The notes: generated by a model from the sequence alone, not told the origin. 64,000 bases of DNA from Paracoccus sediminicola (GCF_027912835.1 NZ_CP115770.1:53307-117306); one strand, 5' to 3'; numbered from the stretch's first letter, positions 8,192-16,392 are shown. Program-made: numbers and translations.

Positions 8192-9004
8192 TCACTCGGC
8201 CCGCAGCTCGGGCAGCGTGAAATCCATGAAGCGCTGCTCCTCGGCGATGGTGGCGGCATCGATCACGCCGCCGGTGCCATCGCCCACGGTTTGAATCGCT
8301 TCCAGCTGCCACATTGCCACGAGGGCGATGGCCAATTCAGCCGTCACGCGCGTGTTGAGATCGACGCTTTGCTTGAGCTCTTCCATGTCGTCGATGAGCC
8401 CGACAAGGCGGTCTACCCGCTCGAGCGACTGGCTGGCATCTTCATAGCTGTTCTGGGCGGCGGCTGAGACGAGTGCGCCGGTTGTTGCCTGCGTGGCCAC
8501 ACGGTTGGCCCCGGGATTGCCGCTGGTGGCCATTTCCGAGAGGGTGTCTTCATCGAAGCCGAGATCGGCCAGCACCCGGTCCATCTGGGTTTCGATTTCG
8601 CTTGCGCCGGAGCCCGAGAGGCCCGAGAAATCCCCAGTCTTGATCGCCTCAATCGTGGCGAGGATGTCCCCGAACTCTTGGTCGAGCAGACCGTTCAACT
8701 CGTCTTCCATTTCCGTCCGGATGATTTCGGGAAGCTCGGCAAGTCGGGTGAGAGCCTCGTAGGTTCTTTGCAGCTCCGCGAGTTGATCCGTGAGAAGGCC
8801 GAGCTGTTCACGGAGCTGCGTCAGCTGCTCGTTTTGCAGGATCTCGTCTTCGATCATCTGCCGCAGCTGCTGGATGTTTTGCGCGATGTTCTGGGTGTCG
8901 ACGACCGGTACACCTTGTGCTGCGGCAGGGGGTAGGGCGCTGAGCTGCAAGCCAACGCCAAGTGTCGTGGCCAAAGCTGTCCTCAAGAGCAGATGTCCCA
9001 TCAT
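8192..9004 (-). CDS. virB5: VirB5-family minor pilin
   Basis: A 270-residue exported helical protein (signal peptide to about residue 29, PAAAQ). Residues 35-110 form Gln/Leu-rich coiled coils, and the rest is mainly alpha-helical and ends in RFMDFTLPELRAE. This is the VirB5/TrbJ minor-pilin type, which caps the T-pilus tip. The N-terminal mature sequence QGVPVVDTQ and the C-terminal MDFT segment are closely echoed in the adjacent lytic-transglycosylase gene, so the two probably share ancestry by duplication. The start overlaps the stop of that gene by four bases. Confidence 0.82.
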   Translation of the reverse strand: MMGHLLLRTALATTLGVGLQLSALPPAAAQGVPVVDTQNIAQNIQQLRQMIEDEILQNEQLTQLREQLGLLTDQLAELQRTYEALTRLAELPEIIRTEMEDELNGLLDQEFGDILATIEAIKTGDFSGLSGSGASEIETQMDRVLADLGFDEDTLSEMATSGNPGANRVATQATTGALVSAAAQNSYEDASQSLERVDRLVGLIDDMEELKQSVDLNTRVTAELAIALVAMWQLEAIQTVGDGTGGVIDAATIAEEQRFMDFTLPELRAE

Positions 9005-10155
9005 TCAATCTCCCTGATCGTAAAATCCATGAACGCGCCTTCGGCCATGCGGGCGCTGGCCTGGGCCAGCTCTTCGGCGGAGAGCACGCGGGTGCGGGCG
9101 GCCTGAAGCCGGATGCGGGCGGCCACGAGACGCACCAGTTCGGCGCGGGCATAGGTGTTGAGCGCGATGCTTTCCTGAACGTCTTCAGTCTCAGAAATCC
9201 GTTCGACGATATCCGCAATGCGCAGGGTGGCCTGCCTGATCGCCGCAGGCGAGTTGTTGCCATAGAAGGACGCGCCGTGCCCGGTGATTGAGAGGTTGGC
9301 ATTGGCGAGAAGCGCGGGGTCGATCGTGCCAAGCGCTTCGATCCCGCCGATACGGGTCAGATAGAGATTGTAGCGTTCAGGGATAACCTGGACGTAGTGC
9401 TGGGTCTCGCGGAAGGGTGGGACGCCGCCATACTCGAAAACCCGGCCGGGTCCGGCGTTATAGGCCGCGAGGGCGTTGATGATGTTGCCATCGAATGTGT
9501 TGAGCTGGGTCGCGAGGTAGCGCGCGCCGCCATGCACCTGCAGGTAGGGGCTGTCGTAGTATTCCGGGTTGATGCCGAGATCGCTGGCCGTACCGGGCAT
9601 AATCTGAGTGAGGCCAAAGGCGCCGACCGGCGAGCGTGCGCCAATGGTGAAGCGGCTTTCCTGCCAGATGAGAGCCTGCAGCAGGGCCCGCCATTGGACC
9701 GGAGAAAGGCCCGCGCGGCCCACGCCCGCAAACCCGCTGGTCTCCTGGGCCACGCGAATGATGAGTTGCTCGATGCTTTCCGCCGCATCGCCGAACATCT
9801 GCGCGCCGCCAGGGTTGGGATCGATTTCGGCAGTGCCATAGACGGCCTCGACGGAGCGGTCGGGATCGCCGCTGCCGCTCTCCAGCCCTGAGACCATGGC
9901 CGGCAGCCCCTGACCGCCGAAGCTGGTCTGGGCATCGAGGATGCGTCGGAGGGTTTCCAGCTGCTCCCGTTCGATCTCGGCGATGAGTTCGCGCACGGCA
10001 AGCTTGTCGGCCTGAACAGCCAAGTCTGCCTCGCGATCGCCAGTCTCGACGATGTCACGCGCGGTCAGCCCACTGTCATTGGTCGGCACACCTTGAGACA
10101 AGGCGAGACCGGGCAGCAGGCAAAACGCCAGGATATGAGGCAGGCTAGACTTCAA
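9001..10155 (-). CDS. Lytic transglycosylase inserted in a VirB5-like scaffold
   Basis: The protein has 384 residues. I choose TTG at 10155, because GGAGGG sits six bases upstream and a signal peptide (SLPHILAFCLLPGLALS) follows directly; the longer frame to 10299 overlaps virB7. The mature N-terminus begins QGVPTND, as in VirB5. A soluble lytic transglycosylase domain follows (about 175-290) with the catalytic Glu in IWQESRFTIGARS, GLTQIMPGTA and ALAAYNAGPGRV. The C-terminal 95 residues (RIADIVERISE..ALNTYARAEL..AFMDFTIREIE) parallel the end of VirB5 next door. It would cleave peptidoglycan at the secretion channel, possibly while being built into the pilus tip. A separate VirB1 is also encoded. 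Confidence 0.85.
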   Translation of the reverse strand: MKSSLPHILAFCLLPGLALSQGVPTNDSGLTARDIVETGDREADLAVQADKLAVRELIAEIEREQLETLRRILDAQTSFGGQGLPAMVSGLESGSGDPDRSVEAVYGTAEIDPNPGGAQMFGDAAESIEQLIIRVAQETSGFAGVGRAGLSPVQWRALLQALIWQESRFTIGARSPVGAFGLTQIMPGTASDLGINPEYYDSPYLQVHGGARYLATQLNTFDGNIINALAAYNAGPGRVFEYGGVPPFRETQHYVQVIPERYNLYLTRIGGIEALGTIDPALLANANLSITGHGASFYGNNSPAAIRQATLRIADIVERISETEDVQESIALNTYARAELVRLVAARIRLQAARTRVLSAEELAQASARMAEGAFMDFTIREIE

Positions 10156-10312
10156 CGTCGCCCTCCGGCGCACCGAGCGGTGCGAAGTGGCAATCCTGGG
10201 CTGTCGCTGCCGTCGAGGCGAGAAAGGAAAAGCAATTGGCCTGCGGCTCCCGATACTGGGTGCAGGAGGCCAGTGCGCCGAGCGCAGCCAAAGCGACAAG
10301 ATTACGGATCAT
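10145..10312 (-). CDS. virB7: Small VirB7-like lipoprotein
   Basis: A 55-residue protein. The ATG at 10312 overlaps the virB4 stop (ATGA) and has GGAGG five bases upstream. It starts MIRNLVALAALGALASC, a classical lipobox (L-A-S-C), so it should be an outer-membrane lipoprotein of about 39 mature residues, with further Cys at ANC and QDC. This size, lipobox and place between VirB4 and VirB5-type genes match VirB7, which stabilises VirB9 through a disulfide. The last ten bases overlap the TTG start of the next gene. Sequence similarity to known VirB7 cannot be judged at this length. Confidence 0.75.
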   Translation of the reverse strand: MIRNLVALAALGALASCTQYREPQANCFSFLASTAATAQDCHFAPLGAPEGDVEV

Positions 10313-12672
10313 GAAAGCCTCCAAAAATCTGGGCGGTTGCGGTAATCGGCGCCGACAAGCGCTTCGCCCTTTTCCATGCCGCCAAGGATGGTGAGTGTGG
10401 GGCCAAGGGCGCTCAGATCGGCATCGACGACGATCGAGCCCTGATCGTCGCGGATCAGTGCGAGGCGGCTGTTGCTGCCCGTGTTGAGAAGGACGTCGAG
10501 CTCCTTCTCCGTGAGGTTCAGCATGGCGTAGTCCGCAGGCTGCGCGCGGATATTGGGCAGCAGGATCTGCGTCGGAACGGCTTCGACGATGGTCTTGCCG
10601 GTCCGGGTGCGCTCAAGCTGGCTTGCGTATTGCGTCATCATCACGGCAACCGTGTTCTGCTTGCGCGCGGTCACCAGCCAGTTCGACAGCCGCTCGGCGA
10701 AATATGCGTTGTCGAGCGCCTTCCAGGCCTCGTCGATCACGATGATGGTGGGGCGGCGGTCCTCGATCTCGCGCTCGACCCGGCGGAAAAGATAGGACAG
10801 GACCGCCATCCGTTCCTTGTCGGCCTCGCTGTCGAGAATGCCGGTCAGATCGAAGCCCACGAGATCGCCTTTGAGTGAAAAAGTGTCCTCAAGGCTCTGC
10901 CCGAAGATCCAGCCATAGCGGCCGTCTTCGGTCCACTCGAGCAGGCGCTGGTGCAGATCGCCGCCATCGTCGGTGGACACAAAAAGCGATGCGAAATCCC
11001 GCCAGTTCCGCAGGGCCGGGTTTGTGGCCTGCGCGTTCTGGCGCACGACTTCCTGGATGCGGTTGGTCTGCGCCGGGGTCAGCGGCTTGTCGGCGCGGTA
11101 GAGCAGGGTTGTGAGCCAATCCGAGAGCCAGGCGGTGCCGCGCGCATCCGTCTCGGTCCAGAGCGGGTTGAGACCCGTGGGCTGGCCTGCGTTCAGGGAG
11201 GCGTAGCGCCCGCCATTGGCACGGACGGCCATCTCCATGCCAAGACGGTAATCGAAGACGAAGATCCGCGCCCCTGGGCGACGGGCTTGGGTCATCAGGA
11301 AGGCGGACAGCACCGATTTGCCCGACCCGGGCCGCCCCATGATCAGGGTATGTCCGCTGGTCGGTTCTTTGTCGGGCGAGCCTTGTTCGTGATAGGAAAA
11401 CCGGTAGGCGCTCTGCTCCGGCGTCGGAAACAGGGTGATGACCTTGCCCCAGGGCACTTTGCTGGCCGGTTTGCCGAGTTGGGTCCGGTGGAAGGCCGCG
11501 AAATCCGCGAAGTTGCGATTGGTGATGGCACTGGCGCGCACGCGCTTGGGCTGGTTGCCAGGATGCTGGCTGAGGTAATGCGCTTTAGCCGCGACGCGCT
11601 CGCCGATCATCTTCACGCCTTCGGCGGCGGCGGCGTTGACAATTTCGGCGCTGAGCGTCTGCAGCTCATCGATCGTATCGCAGAAGATCGTCACGACCAT
11701 GTGGTGCTCGCCAAAGCTCTGGCGCTTGGCCTCGAGATCATCTGCGGCGATGTCGAGTGCTTCCATCAGCGAGAGCGCCGCATCTTGGCTGGCCTGCATC
11801 TGACGCTTTTGCCGCTTGATGCGGCCCGCCATGAGGTTCGAATTGATCGGCGTGAAGGAATGGGTGACGATCATGTCGACCGGCAGGTTCAGCATGTCGA
11901 ACATGGTGCAGGAGGTGCCTTCCGAGTATTCCCCGATGGTGAAACTCTTGCCGTAGCGGTGTCCCACGACGCCTTCGGAGAGCTCGAAGTGATCGCCTTG
12001 AAACGTCACTCGCGTGTTGGCGACGTTGCAGGACAGGAAGCCATAGGTGTTCGCCGGATAGAGCGGCAGTTCCTGGCCAGTGTTGAGGGCCCCCAGAAAG
12101 CCGATCAACTCGCCGGACTTGGCCGAAAGCACACGTGGGTTCAGCTCCGTCAGGCCAGACAGGAACACGTTCACGGCCTCGGCTAATCGGCGAAGGCGCT
12201 TTTCGGTCGCTTCCTTGAGGCGATCCGGCGCGCTGCGGTTCAGGAACGGCAGGACGCTTTTCGGAGGCGGGCGATGGATCACCGTGAGGGTCAGGGTCTT
12301 GTCGCGCAACCCGCTGGTCTCGAGTTTCTCGCGCCAGAGACGGTCGACTTCTCCCGCGAAACTGTCCTCGCGCAGCGGCTCGAGGTCCAGCGTGATCGCC
12401 TTCGAGACCTTATGGACGTAATAGCTGAACTCCGGCCCCAATTGCGCAATGATCCGAGCAAAGAGCGCGGTCACCTTGTCGAGATATGCGTCATCGGTCG
12501 TGTAGCTATTGACCCCGTCGAGCCGGATGCACTGGAAAAGCTCGTTGACCCGCGTCCGCACGGTCTGGTCATCAACTAAGCTCACATAGGGCAGCATGTG
12601 CGCGAGGCGGGTCTCGCGTGAATACCACTCTGGTGTCATCGTGCGGGGATCGAGCGCAGCATCACGGGGCAT
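10309..12672 (-). CDS. virB4: Type IV secretion ATPase VirB4
   Basis: A 787-residue CagE/TrbE/VirB family ATPase. The N-terminal half is the VirB4-specific domain (NSYTTDDAYLDKVTALFARI, GTSCTMFDMLNLPVD). The C-terminal half is a RecA-like motor with Walker A MGRPGSGKSVLSAF near residue 445, Walker B PTIIVIDEAWKAL near 644, and a motif VAVMMTQYASQLERT that ends before an arginine-finger region. It energises pilus subunit extraction and substrate transfer at the inner membrane. The first 11 bases overlap virB3. Confidence 0.96.
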   Translation of the reverse strand: MPRDAALDPRTMTPEWYSRETRLAHMLPYVSLVDDQTVRTRVNELFQCIRLDGVNSYTTDDAYLDKVTALFARIIAQLGPEFSYYVHKVSKAITLDLEPLREDSFAGEVDRLWREKLETSGLRDKTLTLTVIHRPPPKSVLPFLNRSAPDRLKEATEKRLRRLAEAVNVFLSGLTELNPRVLSAKSGELIGFLGALNTGQELPLYPANTYGFLSCNVANTRVTFQGDHFELSEGVVGHRYGKSFTIGEYSEGTSCTMFDMLNLPVDMIVTHSFTPINSNLMAGRIKRQKRQMQASQDAALSLMEALDIAADDLEAKRQSFGEHHMVVTIFCDTIDELQTLSAEIVNAAAAEGVKMIGERVAAKAHYLSQHPGNQPKRVRASAITNRNFADFAAFHRTQLGKPASKVPWGKVITLFPTPEQSAYRFSYHEQGSPDKEPTSGHTLIMGRPGSGKSVLSAFLMTQARRPGARIFVFDYRLGMEMAVRANGGRYASLNAGQPTGLNPLWTETDARGTAWLSDWLTTLLYRADKPLTPAQTNRIQEVVRQNAQATNPALRNWRDFASLFVSTDDGGDLHQRLLEWTEDGRYGWIFGQSLEDTFSLKGDLVGFDLTGILDSEADKERMAVLSYLFRRVEREIEDRRPTIIVIDEAWKALDNAYFAERLSNWLVTARKQNTVAVMMTQYASQLERTRTGKTIVEAVPTQILLPNIRAQPADYAMLNLTEKELDVLLNTGSNSRLALIRDDQGSIVVDADLSALGPTLTILGGMEKGEALVGADYRNRPDFWRLS

Positions 12673-12940
12673 AGCTGTCCCCGCCGTGAATGCTGCGGTT
12701 CCGCGTGGGCGGGGTTTCCTGCAGCGCCGTCATCATCACGTCGATGAAGCGCGGATCCCAGTCTGCGGCCTTCCAAAGCACCGGGTAGAGCAGGGCCGCG
12801 ACAGCCAGCACCGCGATATGCTGGACCCAGACGAAGAGAAGCACGGAGCCGAAGAGCCAGACCATCGCATACATGATGGGCAGGCCCAGGAGCTTGGGCG
12901 GGCGCACGAGGCCGAGAAAGAGAGGCGAGCGCTCAGCCAC
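12662..12940 (-). CDS. virB3: Type IV secretion inner-membrane protein VirB3
   Basis: A 92-residue protein starting at GTG 12940 (V-A-E-R-S-P-L-F-L), which overlaps the virB2 stop; a longer frame to 12997 would run far into virB2. The family start (..SPLFLGLVRPPKLLGLP) is followed by two closely spaced hydrophobic segments, YAMVWLFGSVLLFVWVQ and IAVLAVAALLYPVLW, and a short cytoplasmic end. VirB3 works with VirB4 in pilus assembly. The downstream end overlaps virB4. Confidence 0.88.
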   Translation of the reverse strand: MAERSPLFLGLVRPPKLLGLPIMYAMVWLFGSVLLFVWVQHIAVLAVAALLYPVLWKAADWDPRFIDVMMTALQETPPTRNRSIHGGDSYAP

Positions 12941-13226
12941 CGGCAAAGACCGCCGCAACGATGGTGGGGGCGGCGGCGACACCAGCGATGCCGACAAGCA
13001 CCCAAAGCGCTTGGCGCAGGTCGATGATATTGAAGAACCAGCTCAAGAAAACGCCGAGGACCGCGAGTGTGGCGATGACGACGCCAAGCGGGCCGGTCAA
13101 CGCATCGACGATACCTTGCAGCAGGCTCTGGATTGGGGAGAGGTCGATGCTTTGCGCCAGGGCCGGTTCTGCAATGAGCAGGAAGATCGCCAGCGCGGCG
13201 ACGAAGAGGTTTGAAATCTGTTTCAT
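12933..13226 (-). CDS. virB2: Type IV secretion major pilin VirB2
   Basis: A 97-residue pilin precursor with a long signal sequence ending PALAQ, then a short mature domain. The mature part has two hydrophobic helices (LGVVIATLAVLGVFLSW and ALWVLVGIAGVAAAPTIVAAVF) separated by a small polar loop (FNIIDLRQ). This is the TrbC/VirB2 pattern. The start overlaps the stop of virB1 by four bases. The mature pilin would be about 72 residues. Confidence 0.9.
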   Translation of the reverse strand: MKQISNLFVAALAIFLLIAEPALAQSIDLSPIQSLLQGIVDALTGPLGVVIATLAVLGVFLSWFFNIIDLRQALWVLVGIAGVAAAPTIVAAVFAGG

Positions 13227-13897
13227 GAATTTGATCCTTCCAATCGGGCTACGACAGCCATGACGCGGGCCACGTGGTTCTGGGTTTCTCGGTAGGGGGG
13301 AACGCCGCCATACTGGCGGACCGCATCGGGCCCCGCGTTGTAGGCCGCCAGCGCCAGATGCGGATCGCCGAAGGTTTCCAGCATCATCGCGAGGTAGCGG
13401 GCGGACCCGTCGAGGTTCTGCAGCGGATCACGCGGGTCGACGCCCAGATCACGCGCAGTTGCTGGCATCAATTGACCAAGGCCAATGGCACCCGCACTTG
13501 AAATCGCATCCTGCCGGTAGGCGCTCTCAACCTCGATATTGGCCCGGTAGAGAGCCAGCCAATCCCTCACGGAGAGCTCTGCGCGCCGCAGGCCCGGATG
13601 GCCGGCATAGCGCAGGGCCGTTGCCTCAATGCCTAAGAGAACATCTGCGCGGGGCAGGGGTGCTGGCTGGGCGAGTGCCGCAAACCTCAGTGCGTCAGGT
13701 TCGGAAGCTGCTTCAGTCTCGCCAAGAATGGCCAAACCATCGGACGCCGATCCCTGACCAATGCCGTCATTGTAGTTCCGGGCAAAACCGCTCTGAGAGC
13801 GGGAGGGGGTCAGAGAGCCGTCGCTCTCCATGACCAGGACCATCTGTGCGGAGGCAGGTGCTGCGACCAGCCAGAGACAGACGAGGCTAGGTGTCAG
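13223..13897 (-). CDS. virB1: Lytic transglycosylase VirB1
   Basis: A secreted transglycosylase. The C-terminal domain has the SLT signature: NIEVESAYRQDAISSAGAIGLGQLMPATARDLG with the catalytic Glu, then ALAAYNAGPDAVRQYGG. It opens peptidoglycan for assembly of the secretion apparatus. The open frame reaches 14230, but its upstream part overlaps another gene and is not protein-like. A signal peptide (SLVCLWLVAAPASA) begins right after a CTG codon at 13897, which I use; the true start is uncertain and may be non-ATG. A 35-50 residue Ser/Gly-rich linker separates signal and catalytic domain. Confidence 0.85.
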   Translation of the reverse strand: MTPSLVCLWLVAAPASAQMVLVMESDGSLTPSRSQSGFARNYNDGIGQGSASDGLAILGETEAASEPDALRFAALAQPAPLPRADVLLGIEATALRYAGHPGLRRAELSVRDWLALYRANIEVESAYRQDAISSAGAIGLGQLMPATARDLGVDPRDPLQNLDGSARYLAMMLETFGDPHLALAAYNAGPDAVRQYGGVPPYRETQNHVARVMAVVARLEGSNS

Positions 13898-14267
13898 CGC
13901 CCTTGTCTGATGGGACTTTGTCTGGCGGGGCGAATTTGTGCGTACGGCTTGTCCCCGCCTCAAGCGGCAGGTCGACATGCGCAAAGCCAAGGCCAATGAA
14001 GAATGACACCACGCCAGAGATCGTCTTGAACTCGCGGATCTTGATATCGTTGTAAGTCGTCCGCGTACGGGCGGTGACGAGGAGCTTTTCCACGCCATCA
14101 TCAGAGACAACGCGCATGATCCAGACCCCGTAATAGCTGGGGCCTTTCTTATGTGCCGACTCCTGGCACAGGATTTCTGCGCTATAGCCGCTTTCCACGA
14201 GTTCGCGGAAACGTGCTTCCGTAACCACATTTGGTGCTTCGATGTCCCAGTTCATGGCCCGGCTCAC
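13887..14267 (-). CDS. Conserved hypothetical protein heading the VirB operon
   Basis: A 126-residue cytoplasmic protein starting at GTG 14267 with GGAGA at the right spacing. It has no signal peptide or membrane segment. The sequence reads as an alpha/beta domain (EARFRELVESGYSAEIL, GPSYYGVWIMRVVSDDG, VEKLLVTARTRTTYNDIKIREF) with a polar C-terminal tail. It is the first gene of the operon, and its last bases overlap the virB1 region. The Arg-rich middle could bind nucleic acid, but no family was recognised. Confidence 0.65.
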   Translation of the reverse strand: MSRAMNWDIEAPNVVTEARFRELVESGYSAEILCQESAHKKGPSYYGVWIMRVVSDDGVEKLLVTARTRTTYNDIKIREFKTISGVVSFFIGLGFAHVDLPLEAGTSRTHKFAPPDKVPSDKGADT

Positions 14268-14319
14268 GCTTTCTCCAATGGCGCGACCCCAGGCATTCCC
14301 ACTTGAAGCCCAGAGTTAC

Positions 14320-14333
14320 GATAGTATACTATC
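14320..14333. promoter_or_regulatory. 14-bp perfect palindrome between divergent genes, likely operator of the VirB operon
   Basis: GATAGTATACTATC is fully self-complementary and lies 53 bp upstream of the GTG that opens the VirB operon and about 90 bp upstream of the divergent gene at 14424. Its core TATACTAT occurs again at 16393-16400, ahead of another minus-strand gene of this region. The operator role is inferred. Confidence 0.5.
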
Positions 14334-14423
14334 AACCGCAAGATGTAATATCGTGCTTTAGCTGTAGTTTGGTCATGCAAACACTAGTCACGGCCAGTGT
14401 CTGCGATCAAGGAGATAACAGGT

Positions 14424-14717
14424 TTGAGAAACCCAAGGTTGACATGCCTGCTCCCATTGCAAGCTATAGTCCTTCTAATCTGCGTTCCCGGGCCGGTTTT
14501 GGCGGAATCCTGCTTCGCCCCGGCCCGTCCTTTCCTGCCAAGCGATTCGCAGGCGGCGCGGGACTATGCGGACATCATCCGTGGCGATTTCGAAGACTAC
14601 ATCCAGGATATCCAGAGCTACTTCCGTTGCCTCGACAGCGAACGCGCCCGCGCTTTCGAAGAAGCGCGCGAAGTCAGCGAGGACTATGGCCGATTTCTAC
14701 AATTGGTAGGGGATTGA
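14424..14717 (+). CDS. Small exported protein, function unknown
   Basis: A 97-residue protein. TTG at 14424 is preceded by AAGGAG with good spacing; a longer GTG start at 14397 lies before that site and is less likely. It has a signal peptide (LLPLQAIVLLICVPGPVLAES). The mature part of about 70 residues has two Cys (SCFAP, YFRCLD) and an acidic helical region (YADIIRGDFEDYIQDIQSYF). It is divergent from the VirB operon and may share the palindromic operator. No family recognised; a periplasmic accessory role is only suggested by context. Confidence 0.65.
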   Translation: MRNPRLTCLLPLQAIVLLICVPGPVLAESCFAPARPFLPSDSQAARDYADIIRGDFEDYIQDIQSYFRCLDSERARAFEEAREVSEDYGRFLQLVGD

Positions 14718-14781
14718 TGGGCAACCTCGGGAGCATCAGACTTGCAGCCCATGGAAACCAGACGCCGATAACACCCTCATA

Positions 14782-14840
14782 TATCTACTTTTTAGATAAC
14801 AGATTTCATCCGCTAGCGACGTCACAAAAGGTATGTGACG
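14782..14840. promoter_or_regulatory. Two inverted repeats upstream of the XRE regulator gene
   Basis: TATCTA-5-TAGATA at 14782-14798 and CGTCAC-9-GTGACG at 14820-14840, the second ending one base before the GTG start. Such placement fits autorepression by the following XRE protein. Only the symmetry is observed. Confidence 0.4.
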
Positions 14841-14841
14841 C

Positions 14842-15099
14842 GTGGCAAAAACAATCAGAAGCAAAGGGCAGGTGGCACTCTGCCAGGCGTTGGTCGACGC
14901 GCGCAAAAGCGCAGGCTTGGGCCAGGACGACTTGGCGGACAGGCTCAAGTGCCATCAATCTCTCGTGGCACGCATTGAGAGCGGCGAACGCCGGATCGAC
15001 GTCGTCGAACTGGTCGTTCTGGCGCGCGCCATCGGCTTTGACCCCTTCGAGGTTTTGGCGATCGTCGAAGCCGCCACGGAGCCCGACCACCGGATTTGA
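14842..15099 (+). CDS. XRE-family (Cro/CI type) transcriptional regulator
   Basis: An 85-residue one-domain DNA-binding protein. The HTH is plain: LVDARKSAGLGQDDLADRL, then CHQSLVARIESGERRIDVVEL (recognition helix) and a helix containing ARAIGFDPFEVL. The start is a GTG at 14842. It lies between the small exported gene and an unknown gene, at the border of the secretion region, and may regulate the neighbouring palindromic promoters. No ligand or oligomer domain is present. Confidence 0.85.
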   Translation: MAKTIRSKGQVALCQALVDARKSAGLGQDDLADRLKCHQSLVARIESGERRIDVVELVVLARAIGFDPFEVLAIVEAATEPDHRI

Positions 15100-15265
15100 T
15101 CCATTTCATATTTCGAGAACACGGGAGCTGACTTCTCCCGTTGTGAATTCGTTACCGCGAGGACGAACAGTAACCGATTTTAACGAGGCCCGGCACACGG
15201 TTGCAGCAAACGCTTTGGATCTGAGCTGCTATCCGCAACGCCAAATTGCAGGAAGTCAGTAAACA

Positions 15266-15490
15266 GTGAACGAAAATGAGGTCGAAGGCGTCGCGATCGC
15301 CAATTTGATTGCAGCCGATGAAGAAACCATTGTCGGCTGGGTATATCGCTGGAACACAGGTGCTCTGGCAATCCGGTGGGACATCCATGGCCCGCAGCGT
15401 GTCTCAAAGATTTACCCGGATCTCTGCGATGCGGATAAAGCCGATATTGACTTCGCGTCACTCACGCAGCTGCCCTGTCGCAACGACTGA
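15266..15490 (+). CDS. Small hypothetical protein
   Basis: A 74-residue reading frame from GTG 15266, with GGAAG about ten bases upstream. The composition looks protein-like (VAIANLIAADEETIVGWVYRW, then ALAIRWDIHGPQRVSKIYP). It has no signal peptide, membrane helix or recognised domain. It is on the same strand as the XRE gene, 166 bases downstream. A minus-strand frame overlaps it but looks less natural. It may be a real small gene or a remnant. Confidence 0.4.
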   Translation: MNENEVEGVAIANLIAADEETIVGWVYRWNTGALAIRWDIHGPQRVSKIYPDLCDADKADIDFASLTQLPCRND

Positions 15491-15593
15491 CATGGTAGAA
15501 TATGGCCTTTATGGCCCTCGATTGTGTGAGTGTGCCTGCGTTGCAGGTTTGATTTCGTACAAGGCTCTGCGCGACGTCGCGGCGCCTCAACAG

Positions 15594-16349
15594 TCAGTAA
15601 TTGACCTGCTCGAAGCCGTAATTCCCGCTATAGTCACGCCACTCCACAAAGACGGATCTGTGATAAATGTTCGGGCAGTGCTCGCCCCACCGCTCGAGAC
15701 CGGCATGCGCAGCAGGAAGCGCTGCGGGTGACGACGCCCTCCACGAAAAATCGCCCTGGATCCCATAGGTGCCGAGGACAACGGCGGCGCTGCGGTTGCA
15801 GTCGCCATCTCGCCCGGATTCGTGCTGGCGGGCATAACGAACGTCAAAGACGCGGATGGAACGCACGAAGTTGAATTCCGGCCCGCTGATATCGATGTCG
15901 GCGCGGTCTTCTACGAGCTGGAGGGCGTAATCAGCCCTTACGAAGTTGTCCCCAGCCGCGTTGGAGCCTTTAAGCCCAAGCATCCCGACTGCCTCGGCTG
16001 CCTGATCGAAGAGCGGGGCTGAAGAGTTTGGTGGGGTTCCTGAACCACCATATAGGGCATCGAAGATCCGGTCCGTGGGGCGCGACCTGGCAGGCCCATC
16101 GTAAGACGCACCCATGGGGCAGCGCCAAATCTGCAGCGGCGGCTCCACCGGCCAAGGTGTGATGCGCCGGATGAACTCGGCCCGCGCGCGTGCGCATGGC
16201 ACGGAAGCCGGCCACCCACCGGACAAACACAGCAGGATGGCGCAATCGATCTGATAGGTTTGGGCGCGTGCTTGCGTCGGAACTGTTGGCCCGGTCAAGG
16301 CGAGAGCTAAAAAGGCCACCAGAGGGAGGTTTTTGAATTCGAAGCGCAT
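15594..16349 (-). CDS. Conserved exported protein, function unknown
   Basis: A 251-residue secreted protein with a signal peptide (LPLVAFLALALTGPTVPTQARAQ). The mature part contains at least five Cys (CAILLCLSGGWPASVPC, then WRCPMG and a late HCPN), suggesting disulfide bonds, followed by a beta-rich part (VRSIRVFDVRYARQHESG, SAAVVLGTYGIQGDFSW). It ends SGNYGFEQVNY. The context of VirB genes and other secreted proteins suggests an envelope or conjugation accessory role, but no family was identified. Confidence 0.65.
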   Translation of the reverse strand: MRFEFKNLPLVAFLALALTGPTVPTQARAQTYQIDCAILLCLSGGWPASVPCARARAEFIRRITPWPVEPPLQIWRCPMGASYDGPARSRPTDRIFDALYGGSGTPPNSSAPLFDQAAEAVGMLGLKGSNAAGDNFVRADYALQLVEDRADIDISGPEFNFVRSIRVFDVRYARQHESGRDGDCNRSAAVVLGTYGIQGDFSWRASSPAALPAAHAGLERWGEHCPNIYHRSVFVEWRDYSGNYGFEQVNY

Positions 16350-16392
16350 GGCAAGGACCCTTGACGATCTTCACCCAGCATACATACGAAAA

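Noticed and set aside
10951..12186. Plus-strand 411-residue frame
   Set aside because: Antisense to virB4, with a composition typical of GC-rich shadow frames; virB4 is a secure gene.
14231..15262. Plus-strand 343-residue frame
   Set aside because: It runs in another frame over the exported-protein and XRE genes, which both have ribosome sites and domain features.
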